A DNA stretch of 64,000 nucleotides from Pseudomonadota bacterium (GTDB lineage Bacteria; Pseudomonadota; Alphaproteobacteria; Rhodospirillales; Magnetospirillaceae): the NCBI GenBank assembly GCA_021781575.1, contig JAJXWP010000001.1, positions 175,747-239,746 on the forward strand, read 5' to 3'. Of this stretch, positions 51,246 through 60,705 are shown piece after piece. Within the stretch, counting starts at the first letter, position 1, and each line of letters begins with the position of its first letter. Below the pieces are notes generated by a model. That model did no database searches. It was not told the DNA's origin and was given only the letters and a program-made list of their open reading frames with translations. Made by a program: the position numbers and the translations under genes.

Positions 51246-52976
51246 TCACCCGGGAGGCTTGGCCGCCAATGCGCGGATCGCCTCATCCACGCTGTGAAAG
51301 AAGCGTTCCTCTCCCAGCAGGTCGAGGAGGCCGAAACTGGCGAAGGCACCCTGGGCCCGCACTGACTCGAGGCGCGCGACGGCGAAGATCACGCCCGACG
51401 ATTGGCAGTGGCGGATGACCTCCGCCAGGACCTGCGCCGCGGTGAAGTCGATGGCAATGATGCTGCTGGCTTCCAGCACCACCAATGCGGGCCGTTTCGG
51501 CCGATTGTCGATCAGTTCCAGCACGCCACGCTTGAAGATGTAGGCGTTGAGGAAGGATAGCGGGGCCTGAAATGCCACCACGACGACCGCCGGCAGCGTT
51601 TCGCCCCGTGATTTCGGACTGGGAGCCCACCAGATGGAGGTGCCGGGGACCTTCTCGAATTCGATGGGATCGGCCCGCGTCGTCGTCCACATGCCGTGCA
51701 GCAGCGAAAGCATGATGCCGATGCCGACCCCGGTCTCGATCGGCAGGGCGACGATCGACGCCAAGGTGATGATGATCAGCACGAATTCTTCGAAGCTGCG
51801 GCGGTACACCTCGACGATGCGGCCCAGCCGGAAAATCCTCAAGCCGATGAACATCAGCACGCCGGCCAGCGCCGCCTGCGGAACATGGGCCAGCAGGCGC
51901 GCCCCGAAAGCGAGCAGGGCCAGGACGAAGGCCGCCGCCAACAATCCGGCGATCTGCGACCGCCCTCCCGTTTCGGCGACGATGGCGGTGCGCGGGGGGC
52001 TGGCGTCGACCGGGAAGGTACCGACCAGGCCGGCCAGGATGCTGCCGGCGCCGACGCCGATGAAATCGCGGTCGACTGCCGGCGGCCGGTCAGGATCGGA
52101 GACGAAGGAGCGTGTCGTCGCGGCGGTCTGCAGCATGACGACGATGGACACCACCAAGGCCAGCGGCACCAAGCGGACGCATTGCGCGAACGTCACGATC
52201 GGCAGGACGAAATGCGGCAATCTGGCCGGAACGTCGCCCAGGACGGAGACGCCGCGCTCTTCCAGCCCGAACAGCAGGACGGCGGCGGTAGCGCCGACGA
52301 GGCCGATCAGAGCGCCGGGAATACGCGCGCTGATCCGCTCGGAGACCACGACCAATGCGAAGACGGACATGCCGAGGGCCGCGGTATAGAGATTGGCCTG
52401 GTCGAAATGCTCGACCACGGCGGCCATGCGTTGCGCAATATTGCCGTTGGGCGCCGGGATCCCAAGCAGGCCGGGAAGCTGGGACACGACGATGTGCACC
52501 GCGATCCCGGCAAGAAATCCGGTGGTGACCGGAATCGACAGGAGGTCGGCAATCCAACCCAGGCGAAGCCATCCGCTGGCGATCAGGGTGACGCCGACGA
52601 TGAGCGCCAGTGCCGCCGCCAGCATCGCATGCTGCGGCGTCCCGGCTGCCGCGGCGATTGTCGCGGCGCCGGCGAAAATGGGGGTAATCGTCGAGTCGGC
52701 GCCGGACGACAGAAAGCGGTTGGAACCCAATGCGGCAAAGGCGACCGAACCGGCGACGAAGGCGAAAAACCCCAGTTCCGGTGGGAAACCGCCAAGGCGC
52801 GCCGTCGCCATCTGCTCGGGCAGGGCGATGGCCAAGAGGGTGAGCCCGGCCACCAAATCCCGCTTCAGGTCACCCGCCCGGTACCCCGACAGGGAGGCAA
52901 GCAACGGCCACCGCCGGCCGGCGGACGAGACTTTATGGGCGTGATCGTCTGCCGGCATCGACATCGCTGGCGCCAT
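51246..52976 (-). CDS. SulP-family anion permease with STAS domain
   Basis: 576 residues. An N-terminal SulP core of about 11-12 helices with the start DLVAGLTLLAIALPEQMATA, and SSGADSTITPIF where the anion-binding turn normally lies. A C-terminal STAS domain (about 450-560; VVVLEASSIIAIDF, with a Ser/Asp arrangement). Inner-membrane sulfate, bicarbonate or related anion uptake; the substrate cannot be told apart from sequence. Single gene. Confidence 0.93.
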   Translation of the reverse strand: MAPAMSMPADDHAHKVSSAGRRWPLLASLSGYRAGDLKRDLVAGLTLLAIALPEQMATARLGGFPPELGFFAFVAGSVAFAALGSNRFLSSGADSTITPIFAGAATIAAAAGTPQHAMLAAALALIVGVTLIASGWLRLGWIADLLSIPVTTGFLAGIAVHIVVSQLPGLLGIPAPNGNIAQRMAAVVEHFDQANLYTAALGMSVFALVVVSERISARIPGALIGLVGATAAVLLFGLEERGVSVLGDVPARLPHFVLPIVTFAQCVRLVPLALVVSIVVMLQTAATTRSFVSDPDRPPAVDRDFIGVGAGSILAGLVGTFPVDASPPRTAIVAETGGRSQIAGLLAAAFVLALLAFGARLLAHVPQAALAGVLMFIGLRIFRLGRIVEVYRRSFEEFVLIIITLASIVALPIETGVGIGIMLSLLHGMWTTTRADPIEFEKVPGTSIWWAPSPKSRGETLPAVVVVAFQAPLSFLNAYIFKRGVLELIDNRPKRPALVVLEASSIIAIDFTAAQVLAEVIRHCQSSGVIFAVARLESVRAQGAFASFGLLDLLGEERFFHSVDEAIRALAAKPPG

Positions 52977-53084
52977 CCGTTCCGGCTGGAGAAGCGACCA
53001 TTGTGCCTGGGTCTATCGGCGAAGAACAGGGTTCCCCCGCCGGCCCGTCTGGTCCGCCGGCCGGCCGAGCCGGGTGCTCAAACG

Positions 53085-53279
53085 TCAGTCGCCGAACGGC
53101 GAGGATAGCGGGTAGACTCCGGTCGACGAGCGCCAGAACGTCGCCCGCGGACCGGCCGGAGAGGTATCGCCCGGCATGCCGGCCGCGGCGGTGGAGGCGT
53201 AGTCAACGGGGCTTCGTCCGTAGTCCGCGCATGCCCCAAGAAGAACGAGCAACAGCATGGCAACGATTCGTCGGGACAT
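53085..53279 (-). CDS. Small lipoprotein
   Basis: 64 residues from the ATG at 53279, which has GGAGG at 6 bp spacing (the other ATG, at 53285, is too close to it). Lipobox LLVLLGACADYG. The remainder (RSPVDYASTAAAGMPGDTSP) is short, polar and without known domain. Outer-membrane or inner-membrane lipid anchor is not predictable beyond the Asp near Cys+2. Confidence 0.65.
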   Translation of the reverse strand: MSRRIVAMLLLVLLGACADYGRSPVDYASTAAAGMPGDTSPAGPRATFWRSSTGVYPLSSPFGD

Positions 53280-53426
53280 GATCATCCTCCCGCGCCGGCG
53301 GTTGCGAGCGGCTTCGACGCGCCATGGGCGCGGCGCGACGATCCGGATCGATCCTTAATACTTAGGATGTTGCACATGTATTTCAAAGGGCAAGGAGGGC
53401 GGCCCGCTGAATCCGGTGCCGATCGT

Positions 53427-54413
53427 TTACGCCGGCCGTCGTCCCATGCGGCCGAGGCGGGCCAGCAGGTCGGCGACGACGATAGCGGCCAGGATGGTCG
53501 CCAGCCAGGGGTGGATGTTGGCCCACAGGGCCAGCAGCACCAGCAGGACGTCGGTGGCCAGGATCAGGCGCACCACCTGGGCATGACTGGCTCCGCCACT
53601 CAATGCCAGCTGATAGAAGTGCTGGCGGTGGGCCTGCCACAGCTTTTCTCCGCGCCGCGCCCGCCGGAGCAGGGTCACCGTGGCGTCGGCCAGGTAATAG
53701 GCGGGCAGGATCAGGGCCGCCGCCCAACGGCCCTCGGCGGCCGCTGACAGCAGCAGCCAGCCGAGCAGGTAGCCGAGCGGAACACTACCGGAGTCGCCCA
53801 GGAACAGCTTCGCCGGGTGCCAGTTCCATACCAGGAAGCCCAATCCGGCGGCCGCGGCGACTGCCGCCGCCGGCGCGCCCGCCGCCTGCCCGGTGGAGAG
53901 ATCGACCAGCGTCAGCCCAAGGCCGACAGCGGCGGTCTCGACGCCGGTGATGCCATCGATGCCGTCCATGAAATTGTACAGGTTGACGAACCAGACCCAG
54001 CCCAGCACGGCGGCGGCACGGTCCAGCCAGAACGGAAGCAGGCCTTGGAACACCGACTGATCCGCCGGCAGCCCGGCAATGCCGAGGACGGCCGCCGCCA
54101 TGTGCACCGCCAGGCGCAGATGGGCCGGCAGCGAGTGGCGGTCGTCGCGCCAGGACAGGATGAGGAGGGCGGCGGCGCCGGCCAATGCCGGCCAAACACC
54201 GGCTTGGCTTCGGCCGGCCAGAGCCAGGCCGGCCCAGCCCAGCAGCACGACGGGGGTGACCGCCAGACCGCCGCCGCGCGGTGTCGGCAGGCTGTGGCTG
54301 GATCGCTCGTTGGGATGGTCGAGGATCTGACGGCGGCGCAGCCAGGCGAGAACCAGCCGGGTGGCCGATACCGAGGCAATGAAGGCGAGAAGAAAGGCCA
54401 GACCGATGGTCAT
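53427..54413 (-). CDS. Undecaprenyl-phosphate sugar-1-phosphate transferase (GT4, WecA/MraY family)
   Basis: 328 residues from the ATG at 54413 (ATGA overlap with the upstream heparinase-like gene). About ten transmembrane helices. Family signatures: NERSSHSLPTPRGGG, FVNLYNFMDGIDGITGVE (catalytic Asp), AKLFLGDSGSVPLGYLLGW, and the C-terminal HRQHFYQLALSGG (His motif). It starts polysaccharide assembly by moving a sugar-1-phosphate to the lipid carrier. Works with the CapD/WbpM-like enzyme at 55818. Confidence 0.9.
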   Translation of the reverse strand: MTIGLAFLLAFIASVSATRLVLAWLRRRQILDHPNERSSHSLPTPRGGGLAVTPVVLLGWAGLALAGRSQAGVWPALAGAAALLILSWRDDRHSLPAHLRLAVHMAAAVLGIAGLPADQSVFQGLLPFWLDRAAAVLGWVWFVNLYNFMDGIDGITGVETAAVGLGLTLVDLSTGQAAGAPAAAVAAAAGLGFLVWNWHPAKLFLGDSGSVPLGYLLGWLLLSAAAEGRWAAALILPAYYLADATVTLLRRARRGEKLWQAHRQHFYQLALSGGASHAQVVRLILATDVLLVLLALWANIHPWLATILAAIVVADLLARLGRMGRRPA

Positions 54414-55663
54414 TGCGAAAGCGGTTTGATCTGCAGCTGGCCATGCCAGGGCAGATTGGCGCGGCAGCTGAACAGGATTACCGTCAGAGGTTGCTCGTCG
54501 CCGCTGGCCGTCCACCGGCGAAACGGCCGCAGTACAGCCGGTATTTCGCCGCTCACCCGGAAATCCCGCCCGGCGCGGATCACCGCCACCCCGCCCTCGT
54601 CGAGCACCGTCGGCCAGGGCGTAACCAGCCGCCGTTCGATCCGTTTCCGGCCAGTCCCCAGGATGATGTCCTCGATCGTCAGGTTGCTCTCGGCGAACCG
54701 CCAGCGGCGGGAGGCGCCGCGCGGGCCGCCCAGGCGGTCGAAGCCGTCGAACGCCAGTGACACGCCATCAAAGGCGCTGCGCAACTCGGGGGGCGGGCCG
54801 CCAACGGCTTGGCGGAAGGCATCCGAGTAGGTGGGGCGGTTCTCGGGATAAGGGTCGTGGCCATCCACCGTCAGGCCGTTATGCGCCGACGCCGAACGGT
54901 AGGCCGCGGCCAGGTTGGGCGACGGCGGCGAGCCGGGATCGATGAACAATGGTGCGCCGTCGTAATGAAGCGCGAAGCTGCCGACATCGTGGTGACCGTG
55001 GCCGGTGACCGACGGCCAGCCCTCGGGCGGGGCGTGCCATAGGCCGCTCCACGGCCCCATGTCGCTGCGCAGCCAGCCGTCCGCCCGCAGCAGTTCCAAA
55101 TCATGCAGCCGCTCGCCATCGCGCAGGGACAGGAGGATGCGGCGATCCCCGGCTGACAGCGTCGCCAGCCAACCGTTATCCACCGGGCCTCCGGGAAGCA
55201 GCCCGGCGAGGAAGGCCGGAGGCGTGTCCGCCGGCACATTGCCGATCTCGGGCAGGCCGCCAGGCAGGGTCAAGGCGGCCAGGGCGGCCAGCAGGCGGCG
55301 TAGGATGGCCTCCAGCCGCGGCGCCTCGGGCCGGTGCCGCCGTCGGGCTGCGAGCCAGGCCTCGGCAAAGCCGTGGGTCAGCCGGAGGTGACAGGCGGTG
55401 GAATCCTCGCGCAGGACGCCGGAGGGGCCGAGCAGGCGGTCGCAATCCGCCAGGAGAACGGCCAGGGCGGTGGCGGCGGCCGGCTCATCTCCGTGGTCGA
55501 GCGCCTGGCAATAATCGGTGCGGACTTGCAGGAGCGTGGAGCTGTCTGGGGCCGGCGCTCCGTCGGCGGCGGTCCAGCGGCCGAACACGCGGTCCATCCG
55601 CCAGCGGCGAAGAACGGGGTCGCGCAACCTTCGGCTGAAGGTGGAGAGAAGGAACGGCATCAT
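54410..55663 (-). CDS. Heparinase II/III-family protein
   Basis: 417 residues from the first of two adjacent ATGs at 55663 (the second at 55660); the longer open frame upstream is Arg-rich and lacks family resemblance. An alpha-helical first half and a C-terminal heparinase II/III-like beta-sheet domain with GHGHHDVGSFALHYDGAPLF, IDPGSP and HNGLTVDGHDPYPE (His/Asp/Tyr-rich, as in the family). No signal peptide is obvious. It may trim or edit the polysaccharide made by the adjacent genes. Divergent from the CapD/WbpM-like gene. Confidence 0.82.
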   Translation of the reverse strand: MMPFLLSTFSRRLRDPVLRRWRMDRVFGRWTAADGAPAPDSSTLLQVRTDYCQALDHGDEPAAATALAVLLADCDRLLGPSGVLREDSTACHLRLTHGFAEAWLAARRRHRPEAPRLEAILRRLLAALAALTLPGGLPEIGNVPADTPPAFLAGLLPGGPVDNGWLATLSAGDRRILLSLRDGERLHDLELLRADGWLRSDMGPWSGLWHAPPEGWPSVTGHGHHDVGSFALHYDGAPLFIDPGSPPSPNLAAAYRSASAHNGLTVDGHDPYPENRPTYSDAFRQAVGGPPPELRSAFDGVSLAFDGFDRLGGPRGASRRWRFAESNLTIEDIILGTGRKRIERRLVTPWPTVLDEGGVAVIRAGRDFRVSGEIPAVLRPFRRWTASGDEQPLTVILFSCRANLPWHGQLQIKPLSQ

Positions 55664-55817
55664 GTCACGCAGTGTATAGAAATTTCCCGATTCTGGCGTC
55701 AAGGTCTTCGCCGGCCGCAGGCGCGACTGGGAAATAACCGCGCCTTTTCGCGACAGGGCCCGACAGTCCCTCTGGCGGATTGGACTTCCGCCCGGGCCTG
55801 GGCTAACGTTCCGGCCG

Positions 55818-57728
55818 ATGATCGATCCGCCCCGCCTCAATCGCGGCCATTTCGCCTTCCTGCACGATGTGGTGATGGCCGCCCTGTCGTTCCTGCTGTC
55901 GCTGTGGCTGCGCCTTGGCGACAATCTGCCGAGCATGTGGGACGGCGAGCGGCTGGCCTTGGCGACCGGCCTGTTCACTCTGGTTGCCGCCGCCGTTTTC
56001 CTGTCGCAGCGCATGTATCGCGGCATCTGGCGCTACGCCTCGACCCGCGATCTGATGACCATCGTCCGGGCGGTCACCGCCACCATCCTGGTCTTCCTGG
56101 CGCTGCAGTTCTTTTTTACCCGTCTCGCCGATCTGCCGCGTTCGGCCCTGGTGATCAACTGGTTCGCCCTCCTGGCGCTGTTGGGCGGCCCGCGATTCGT
56201 CTACCGCATGGTCAAGGATCGCCGGCTCGGGCTGTCGCCGGAAGGCGAGGGGGCACGGCGCATCCCGGTTCTGCTGGTCGGCGTCGGCGACGCCGCCGAC
56301 TTGTTCCTGCGGGCCACCTTGCGTGGTGATGCGCAGTATCAGGCGGTCGGCATGCTGAGCACCGTTGCCGGCCGGGTCGGCCGTGGCATCCATGGCGTCG
56401 GCGTGCTGGGCACGGTGGACCAGCTGGAATCGGTCGTGGCCGGCCTGAAAGCGCGTGGCCAAGCTCCCGAGCGGCTGATCCTGACCGACGAATCCCTGTC
56501 CGGCGCGGTGGTGCGGAACCTGCTCGACAAGGCCGACGGCCTGGGCATGAGCCTGGCCCGCCTGCCCAAGCTGACAGACCTGAAGAACGGCATTGCCGAC
56601 CGGGTGGAGGTCAAGCCGATCGCCGTCGAGGACCTTTTGGGCCGACCGCAGGCGGTGCTCGACCGTTCGGCCATGCGCTCGCTGATCGAGGGCCGCCGGG
56701 TGCTGGTGACCGGTGCCGGAGGCAGCATCGGCGGCGAACTGGTGCGGCAGATCGCCGATGCCGGCCCGGCCGCCCTGACGCTGGTGGAGAATTGCGAGTT
56801 TGCCCTCTACACCATCGACCTGGAAATGGCCGAGCGGCATCCCGGCCTGCCGCGCGCCGCCATCGTCGCCGATGTGCGCGACCGTCCGCGCATCGCCCAG
56901 GTGATGGCCGAGCGGAAGCCCGAGCTGGTGTTTCATGCGGCGGCGCTGAAGCATGTGCCGATGGTCGAGGCCAATCCGCTGGAAGGGGCGCTGACCAATG
57001 CCGTCGGCACGCGCATCCTTGCCGACACCTGCCGGGCCCACGGCGTGCGGCTGATGGTGCTGATTTCCACCGACAAGGCGGTCAACCCGACCAATGTGAT
57101 GGGCGCGACCAAGCGGCTGGCCGAAGCCTATTGCCAAGCCGTCGATTTGGCGGACGGATGCCATGGCACGCGATTCGTCACCGTGCGCTTCGGCAATGTC
57201 CTCGGCTCCACCGGCTCGGTGGTGCCGCTGTTCCAGCGCCAATTGGCGGCGGGCGGGCCGATCACCGTCACCGACGCCGAGATGACGCGCTACTTCATGA
57301 CCATCCGCGAGGCGGTCGAACTGGTGCTGCAGGCCTCGGCCTTCGGGTTCTCCAATCCGACCCGGTATCAGGGCCGGATCTTCGTCCTCGACATGGGCGA
57401 ACCGGTGAAGATCCTGCATCTGGCCCGCCAGATGATTCGTCTGGCCGGCCTGCAGCCCGACCGCGACGTCAAGATCGAGATCACCGGGTTGCGGCCCGGC
57501 GAAAAACTGTTCGAAGAGATTTTCCACGGCGCGGAGGCGCCGGTGCCGACCGAGATGGACGGCGTTCTGCTGGCCCTGGTGCGGGCCGGTGATGCCGCCG
57601 CCGTGGCCGCCGCCTTCGACGAGCTGGAGGCGTCCTGCCGGCGCCTCGATCTGGACGGGGCAATGGCGATCATCCGCCGTCTGGTGCCGGAATACAGCGG
57701 CGCCGCCGGCATTCCGGCGGAAGCCTGA
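55818..57728 (+). CDS. CapD/WbpM-like nucleotide-sugar 4,6-dehydratase/epimerase
   Basis: 636 residues. Four N-terminal transmembrane helices (about 15-130), a CoA-binding-like Rossmann (about 150-275), and a SDR dehydratase domain (about 295-570): VTGAGGSIGGELVRQI, VFHAAALKHVPMVE, ISTDKAVNPTNVMGATKR (S-x-M-x3-K with Met instead of Tyr, as in the FlaA1/WbpM class) and FVTVRFGNVLGSTGSV. It likely makes a 4-keto-6-deoxy UDP-HexNAc for surface polysaccharide. Confidence 0.93.
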   Translation: MIDPPRLNRGHFAFLHDVVMAALSFLLSLWLRLGDNLPSMWDGERLALATGLFTLVAAAVFLSQRMYRGIWRYASTRDLMTIVRAVTATILVFLALQFFFTRLADLPRSALVINWFALLALLGGPRFVYRMVKDRRLGLSPEGEGARRIPVLLVGVGDAADLFLRATLRGDAQYQAVGMLSTVAGRVGRGIHGVGVLGTVDQLESVVAGLKARGQAPERLILTDESLSGAVVRNLLDKADGLGMSLARLPKLTDLKNGIADRVEVKPIAVEDLLGRPQAVLDRSAMRSLIEGRRVLVTGAGGSIGGELVRQIADAGPAALTLVENCEFALYTIDLEMAERHPGLPRAAIVADVRDRPRIAQVMAERKPELVFHAAALKHVPMVEANPLEGALTNAVGTRILADTCRAHGVRLMVLISTDKAVNPTNVMGATKRLAEAYCQAVDLADGCHGTRFVTVRFGNVLGSTGSVVPLFQRQLAAGGPITVTDAEMTRYFMTIREAVELVLQASAFGFSNPTRYQGRIFVLDMGEPVKILHLARQMIRLAGLQPDRDVKIEITGLRPGEKLFEEIFHGAEAPVPTEMDGVLLALVRAGDAAAVAAAFDELEASCRRLDLDGAMAIIRRLVPEYSGAAGIPAEA

Positions 57729-57776
57729 TCGAATCGATAGGCGATCGCGTATGAACGCCAGCGGCTCTATGCGAAG

Positions 57777-58160
57777 CTAACGGTCGGTGCTGGCCGCCGC
57801 CTGGGCAATGGCCTTGCGCAGGCTGTCCAGCCCAAAGGGCTTCGACAAGCAGGCCTGCACCGTCCCGTCCTTGACCGCCTGGTCGAGGACCTGGCCGCGC
57901 GTATAACCGGTCATCAGGAGACGTAGCGCTCCGGACAGCTGTTTCGCCTGCCGCAGGAATTCGCTTCCTTCCATCTGCGGCATGCGCTGGTCGCTCAGGA
58001 TCACCGCGACGCGGGGATTTTCGACCAGGAGAGTGAGCGCTTCCCTCCCCGATTGCGCTGTCACCACGGAATATTCGTCTTCCAGTACGTCCGACAGGCC
58101 TCTCAAAATAAGCGGCTCGTCGTCAACAACGAGCATCGTGGGTTTTGACGGCTGCGCCAT
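57777..58160 (-). CDS. Stand-alone receiver protein (CheY-like)
   Basis: 127 residues, receiver only. LVVDDEPLILRGL, phospho-Asp in VAVILSDQRMPQMEG, LLMTGYTRG and CLSKPF (Lys). GGAGAGAGG lies before the ATG. Divergent from the rsb operon; the kinase that ends that operon is its likely phospho-donor. No output domain, so it would act by protein contact. Confidence 0.9.
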   Translation of the reverse strand: MAQPSKPTMLVVDDEPLILRGLSDVLEDEYSVVTAQSGREALTLLVENPRVAVILSDQRMPQMEGSEFLRQAKQLSGALRLLMTGYTRGQVLDQAVKDGTVQACLSKPFGLDSLRKAIAQAAASTDR

Positions 58161-58392
58161 TCCTCTCTCCAGAGGCGAAGCTTGCCCGAAATTGGCGGCC
58201 CCGCGGGCAAAAGCATCCTTTCACCGGGTTCAAAATGGGCAGCCCTTACACTTCTGCAAGATGGTCATTTGGGATTGCATTACCCAAGTCTTGGCTGATT
58301 GGCCGGGCTACGGGACCGGCGGGGCGCGGCGGACGTTCGCCTGACATCGTGGGCGGCTCCGGAGATGATCAATCGCGAAGGAGAGAGGCAGA
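58161..58392. promoter_or_regulatory. Divergent region between the receiver gene and rsbR
   Basis: 232 bp between two divergent signalling genes. No motif was clear enough to call, though promoters for both genes should lie here. Confidence 0.3.
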
Positions 58393-59328
58393 ATGGCCCC
58401 GGCAATCGATAGGCCAGGATTGCTCCATCAGCTTGACGAACAGGATATCGATCGTCGCAAGGCATTCGTCGGTTTCATGCCCGACGACCTGCGGCGCATC
58501 GCCAGGGTGCGGCCGGTGATTGAACCGGAGGCGGGAGAATTGGCGACCGCCTTCTTCGAATTCCTGCGTTCGGTGGACGACAGCGCGCCATTATTCCGCA
58601 AGCCCAACCTGCTGGCCGAAGGCAAGCGCCTCAAACAGGCTCACATCGTCTCGATGGTGCAAGGGCAATATGGGCTGTCCTATGCCCAGGAACGGCTCGA
58701 ACTCGGCCTCCTCTACAGCCGGGGTGGCCTTGACGTACGATTGTTTCTCGGTGCCTACAATGAACTGATGCGCCTTATCGGCAACCTGATCATGCATCAG
58801 GGCGGGGGCGCCCCGGATGATGCGTTTCAGAACTTCACATCGTTGAAGAAACTGGCATTCTTCGATCTGGGTCTGATCATCGATGTCCTGATCGCTGAAC
58901 GCGAGCGCCTCATCAGCGCGCAACAGGATGCCATCCGGGCCCTGTCCACTCCGGTCCTGCAGGTGCGCGACCGGATGCTGGTTCTGCCCATCATCGGCAT
59001 CATCGACACGCAGCGCGCCAAGCAGCTGACCGAGAGCCTGCTGCTGGCGATCCGGGCCAATCGCGCCAAGGTGGCGGTGATGGACATCACCGGCGTTGCC
59101 GCGGTCGACTCGAAAGTGGCCAATCATCTGATTCAGACGGTGGCGGCAGCGCGGCTGATGGGCGCGCATATCATCGTCACCGGCCTGTCGGCGGACGTGG
59201 CGCAAGCCCTGGTTGCCCTCGGCGTCGATCTCGGCGCGCTCGACACGGTCGGCGATCTTCAAGGCGGGCTCGAAGAGGCCGAGCAGATGCTTGGCTATCG
59301 GGTCCTGCGCGGCGACGACGGGAAATAG
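58393..59328 (+). CDS. rsbR: RsbR-like stressosome protein (globin-like sensor + STAS)
   Basis: 311 residues; GAGAGG precedes the ATG. Residues 1-165 form a protoglobin-like fold (VRPVIEPEAGELATAFFEFL, QYGLSYAQERLELGLLYSRG, FLGAYNELMRLIG). Where globin-coupled sensors have the proximal His (VH-x-R-I-G), this reads LLYSRGGL, i.e. Tyr. The STAS domain (about 200-305; VLPIIGIIDTQRAKQLTE, DITGVAAVDSKVANHLIQTV) has Ser at a site that is Thr in Bacillus RsbR. It would form the stressosome core with RsbS and be phosphorylated by RsbT. O2 or redox sensing is possible but the heme ligand change leaves it open. Confidence 0.88.
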   Translation: MAPAIDRPGLLHQLDEQDIDRRKAFVGFMPDDLRRIARVRPVIEPEAGELATAFFEFLRSVDDSAPLFRKPNLLAEGKRLKQAHIVSMVQGQYGLSYAQERLELGLLYSRGGLDVRLFLGAYNELMRLIGNLIMHQGGGAPDDAFQNFTSLKKLAFFDLGLIIDVLIAERERLISAQQDAIRALSTPVLQVRDRMLVLPIIGIIDTQRAKQLTESLLLAIRANRAKVAVMDITGVAAVDSKVANHLIQTVAAARLMGAHIIVTGLSADVAQALVALGVDLGALDTVGDLQGGLEEAEQMLGYRVLRGDDGK

Positions 59329-59337
59329 GGGCTCGTC

Positions 59338-59709
59338 ATGCCGGTACCGATCCTCAAACAAGGCGCTTTTCTGATCGCCTGCATCCAGCCGGGATTGAGC
59401 GACCACCAGCTGTTGATGTTGGAGGACCATCTGTCGGGCGAAGTCGAACGGTCTCGTGCCGAAGGCGTGATCATCGACGTCTCCGCCCTCGACGTCATGG
59501 ATTCCTTCGCTACCCGTACGCTCCGCTCCATCAGCCAGACCACGCGACTGCGTGGCGCCCGGACCGTGGTCGTCGGCATTCAGCCCGACGTCGCCTTTGC
59601 GATGATCCAGTTGGGCCTCACCATGGACGATGTGTCGACGGCGTTGGACCTGGAGGAGGCGATTGCCACGCTCGCGGCCGGGCGGGCGAAGAGACATGGC
59701 CGTGGCTGA
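59338..59709 (+). CDS. rsbS: RsbS-like STAS antagonist
   Basis: 123 residues, a lone STAS domain. VPILKQGAFLIACIQPGLSD; LEDHLSGEVERSRAEGVIID; and SALDVMDSFATRTLRSISQT, in which the Ser of MDSFA aligns with the phosphorylated Ser59 of Bacillus RsbS. The unphosphorylated protein should hold RsbT. Nine bp after rsbR; 14-bp overlap with rsbT. Confidence 0.92.
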   Translation: MPVPILKQGAFLIACIQPGLSDHQLLMLEDHLSGEVERSRAEGVIIDVSALDVMDSFATRTLRSISQTTRLRGARTVVVGIQPDVAFAMIQLGLTMDDVSTALDLEEAIATLAAGRAKRHGRG

Positions 59710-60106
59710 GGAAGACATCCACGTCCCCATCGACCGCGACGTGGACGTGGTCACCGCCCGCGAAAAGGGGCGCGAATTGGCTTCCCGTCTGGGGTTTTCA
59801 CGTACCGATCTGACGTTGATCGCCACGGCCATTTCCGAGGTGGCGCGTAACATCGTCGTCTATGCGGGACACGGCGAGCTGGTCATCAGCCCGGCGCAGC
59901 AGGGAGAACGGTGCGGCATCGCGATCCTTGCCCGCGATCAGGGCCCGGGCATCCCCGATATCGGCAAGGCCATGCTGGATGGCTTCTCGACCGGCAAGAG
60001 CCTCGGCCTGGGGCTGCCGGGCGCGCGCCGCATGATGGACGAGTTCGAGATCAATTCCACCGTGGGTGCCGGCACCACGGTTGCTATGCGCAAATGGGTC
60101 CGATGA
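59696..60106 (+). CDS. rsbT: RsbT-like switch kinase
   Basis: 136 residues of the GHKL type. N-box AISEVARNIVVYAG, G1 DQGPGIPDI, and G2 TGKSLGLGLPGARRMMDEF. It phosphorylates RsbR and RsbS when stress is sensed and is then freed to bind its output protein. Its ATG lies inside rsbS, and its stop overlaps the next ATG (ATGA). Confidence 0.92.
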   Translation: MAVAEEDIHVPIDRDVDVVTAREKGRELASRLGFSRTDLTLIATAISEVARNIVVYAGHGELVISPAQQGERCGIAILARDQGPGIPDIGKAMLDGFSTGKSLGLGLPGARRMMDEFEINSTVGAGTTVAMRKWVR

Positions 60107-60705
60107 TTATCGACTGGGGAGTCAGCGAACGGGCTTTTGCCGGAGCCGCCCATTCCGGCGATCAATACCTGGTGGAACCGTTTCCACAGGGAGTCCTGGT
60201 GGTTGTGGTGGATGGCCTGGGCCACGGACCCGAGGCCTTCGTCGCCGCCCACCGGGCGACCGAGGTTGCCGCGCAACATGCCGGCGAGCCGGTCGACGAT
60301 ATCCTGCGCCGTTGCCACGATGCCCTGAAGGGGACCCGAGGGGCGGTGATGAGTGTGGCCGCCCTCAGGAGCGACGAGGGGCGGATGGCCTGGCTCGGGG
60401 TGGGCAATGTGGAAGGGGCGCTGTTCCGCACCACGCCGGGCGGCATCCGTGCGGAACGGCAAGCATTGCTGCCGCGGCCTGGAGTCGTCGGCTATCGCAT
60501 TTCGGCGCTGCACGTCGCCGTCCTTCCCATCGTTCCGGGCGACACCGTCATCTTCGCCACCGACGGCATCGCCAGCGCCTTCCTCGAAGACCCGCCGCTC
60601 CACCTGTCCCCCCAGCAGTTGGCGGACGATACGCTGGTCCGCTTCGGCAGGGCCACCGACGATGCGCTGGCCCTGGCACTGTGCTATCGAGGGGCAGCAC
60701 CGTGA
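60103..60705 (+). CDS. rsbX: RsbX-like PP2C phosphatase
   Basis: 200 residues, a single SpoIIE/PP2C domain. Metal-binding motifs VVVVDGLGHGPEAF, IFATDGIASAF and DDALALALC. The family member RsbX dephosphorylates RsbR/RsbS and resets the stressosome. No membrane part. Overlaps rsbT by ATGA and the kinase by GTGA. Confidence 0.92.
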   Translation: MIIDWGVSERAFAGAAHSGDQYLVEPFPQGVLVVVVDGLGHGPEAFVAAHRATEVAAQHAGEPVDDILRRCHDALKGTRGAVMSVAALRSDEGRMAWLGVGNVEGALFRTTPGGIRAERQALLPRPGVVGYRISALHVAVLPIVPGDTVIFATDGIASAFLEDPPLHLSPQQLADDTLVRFGRATDDALALALCYRGAAP

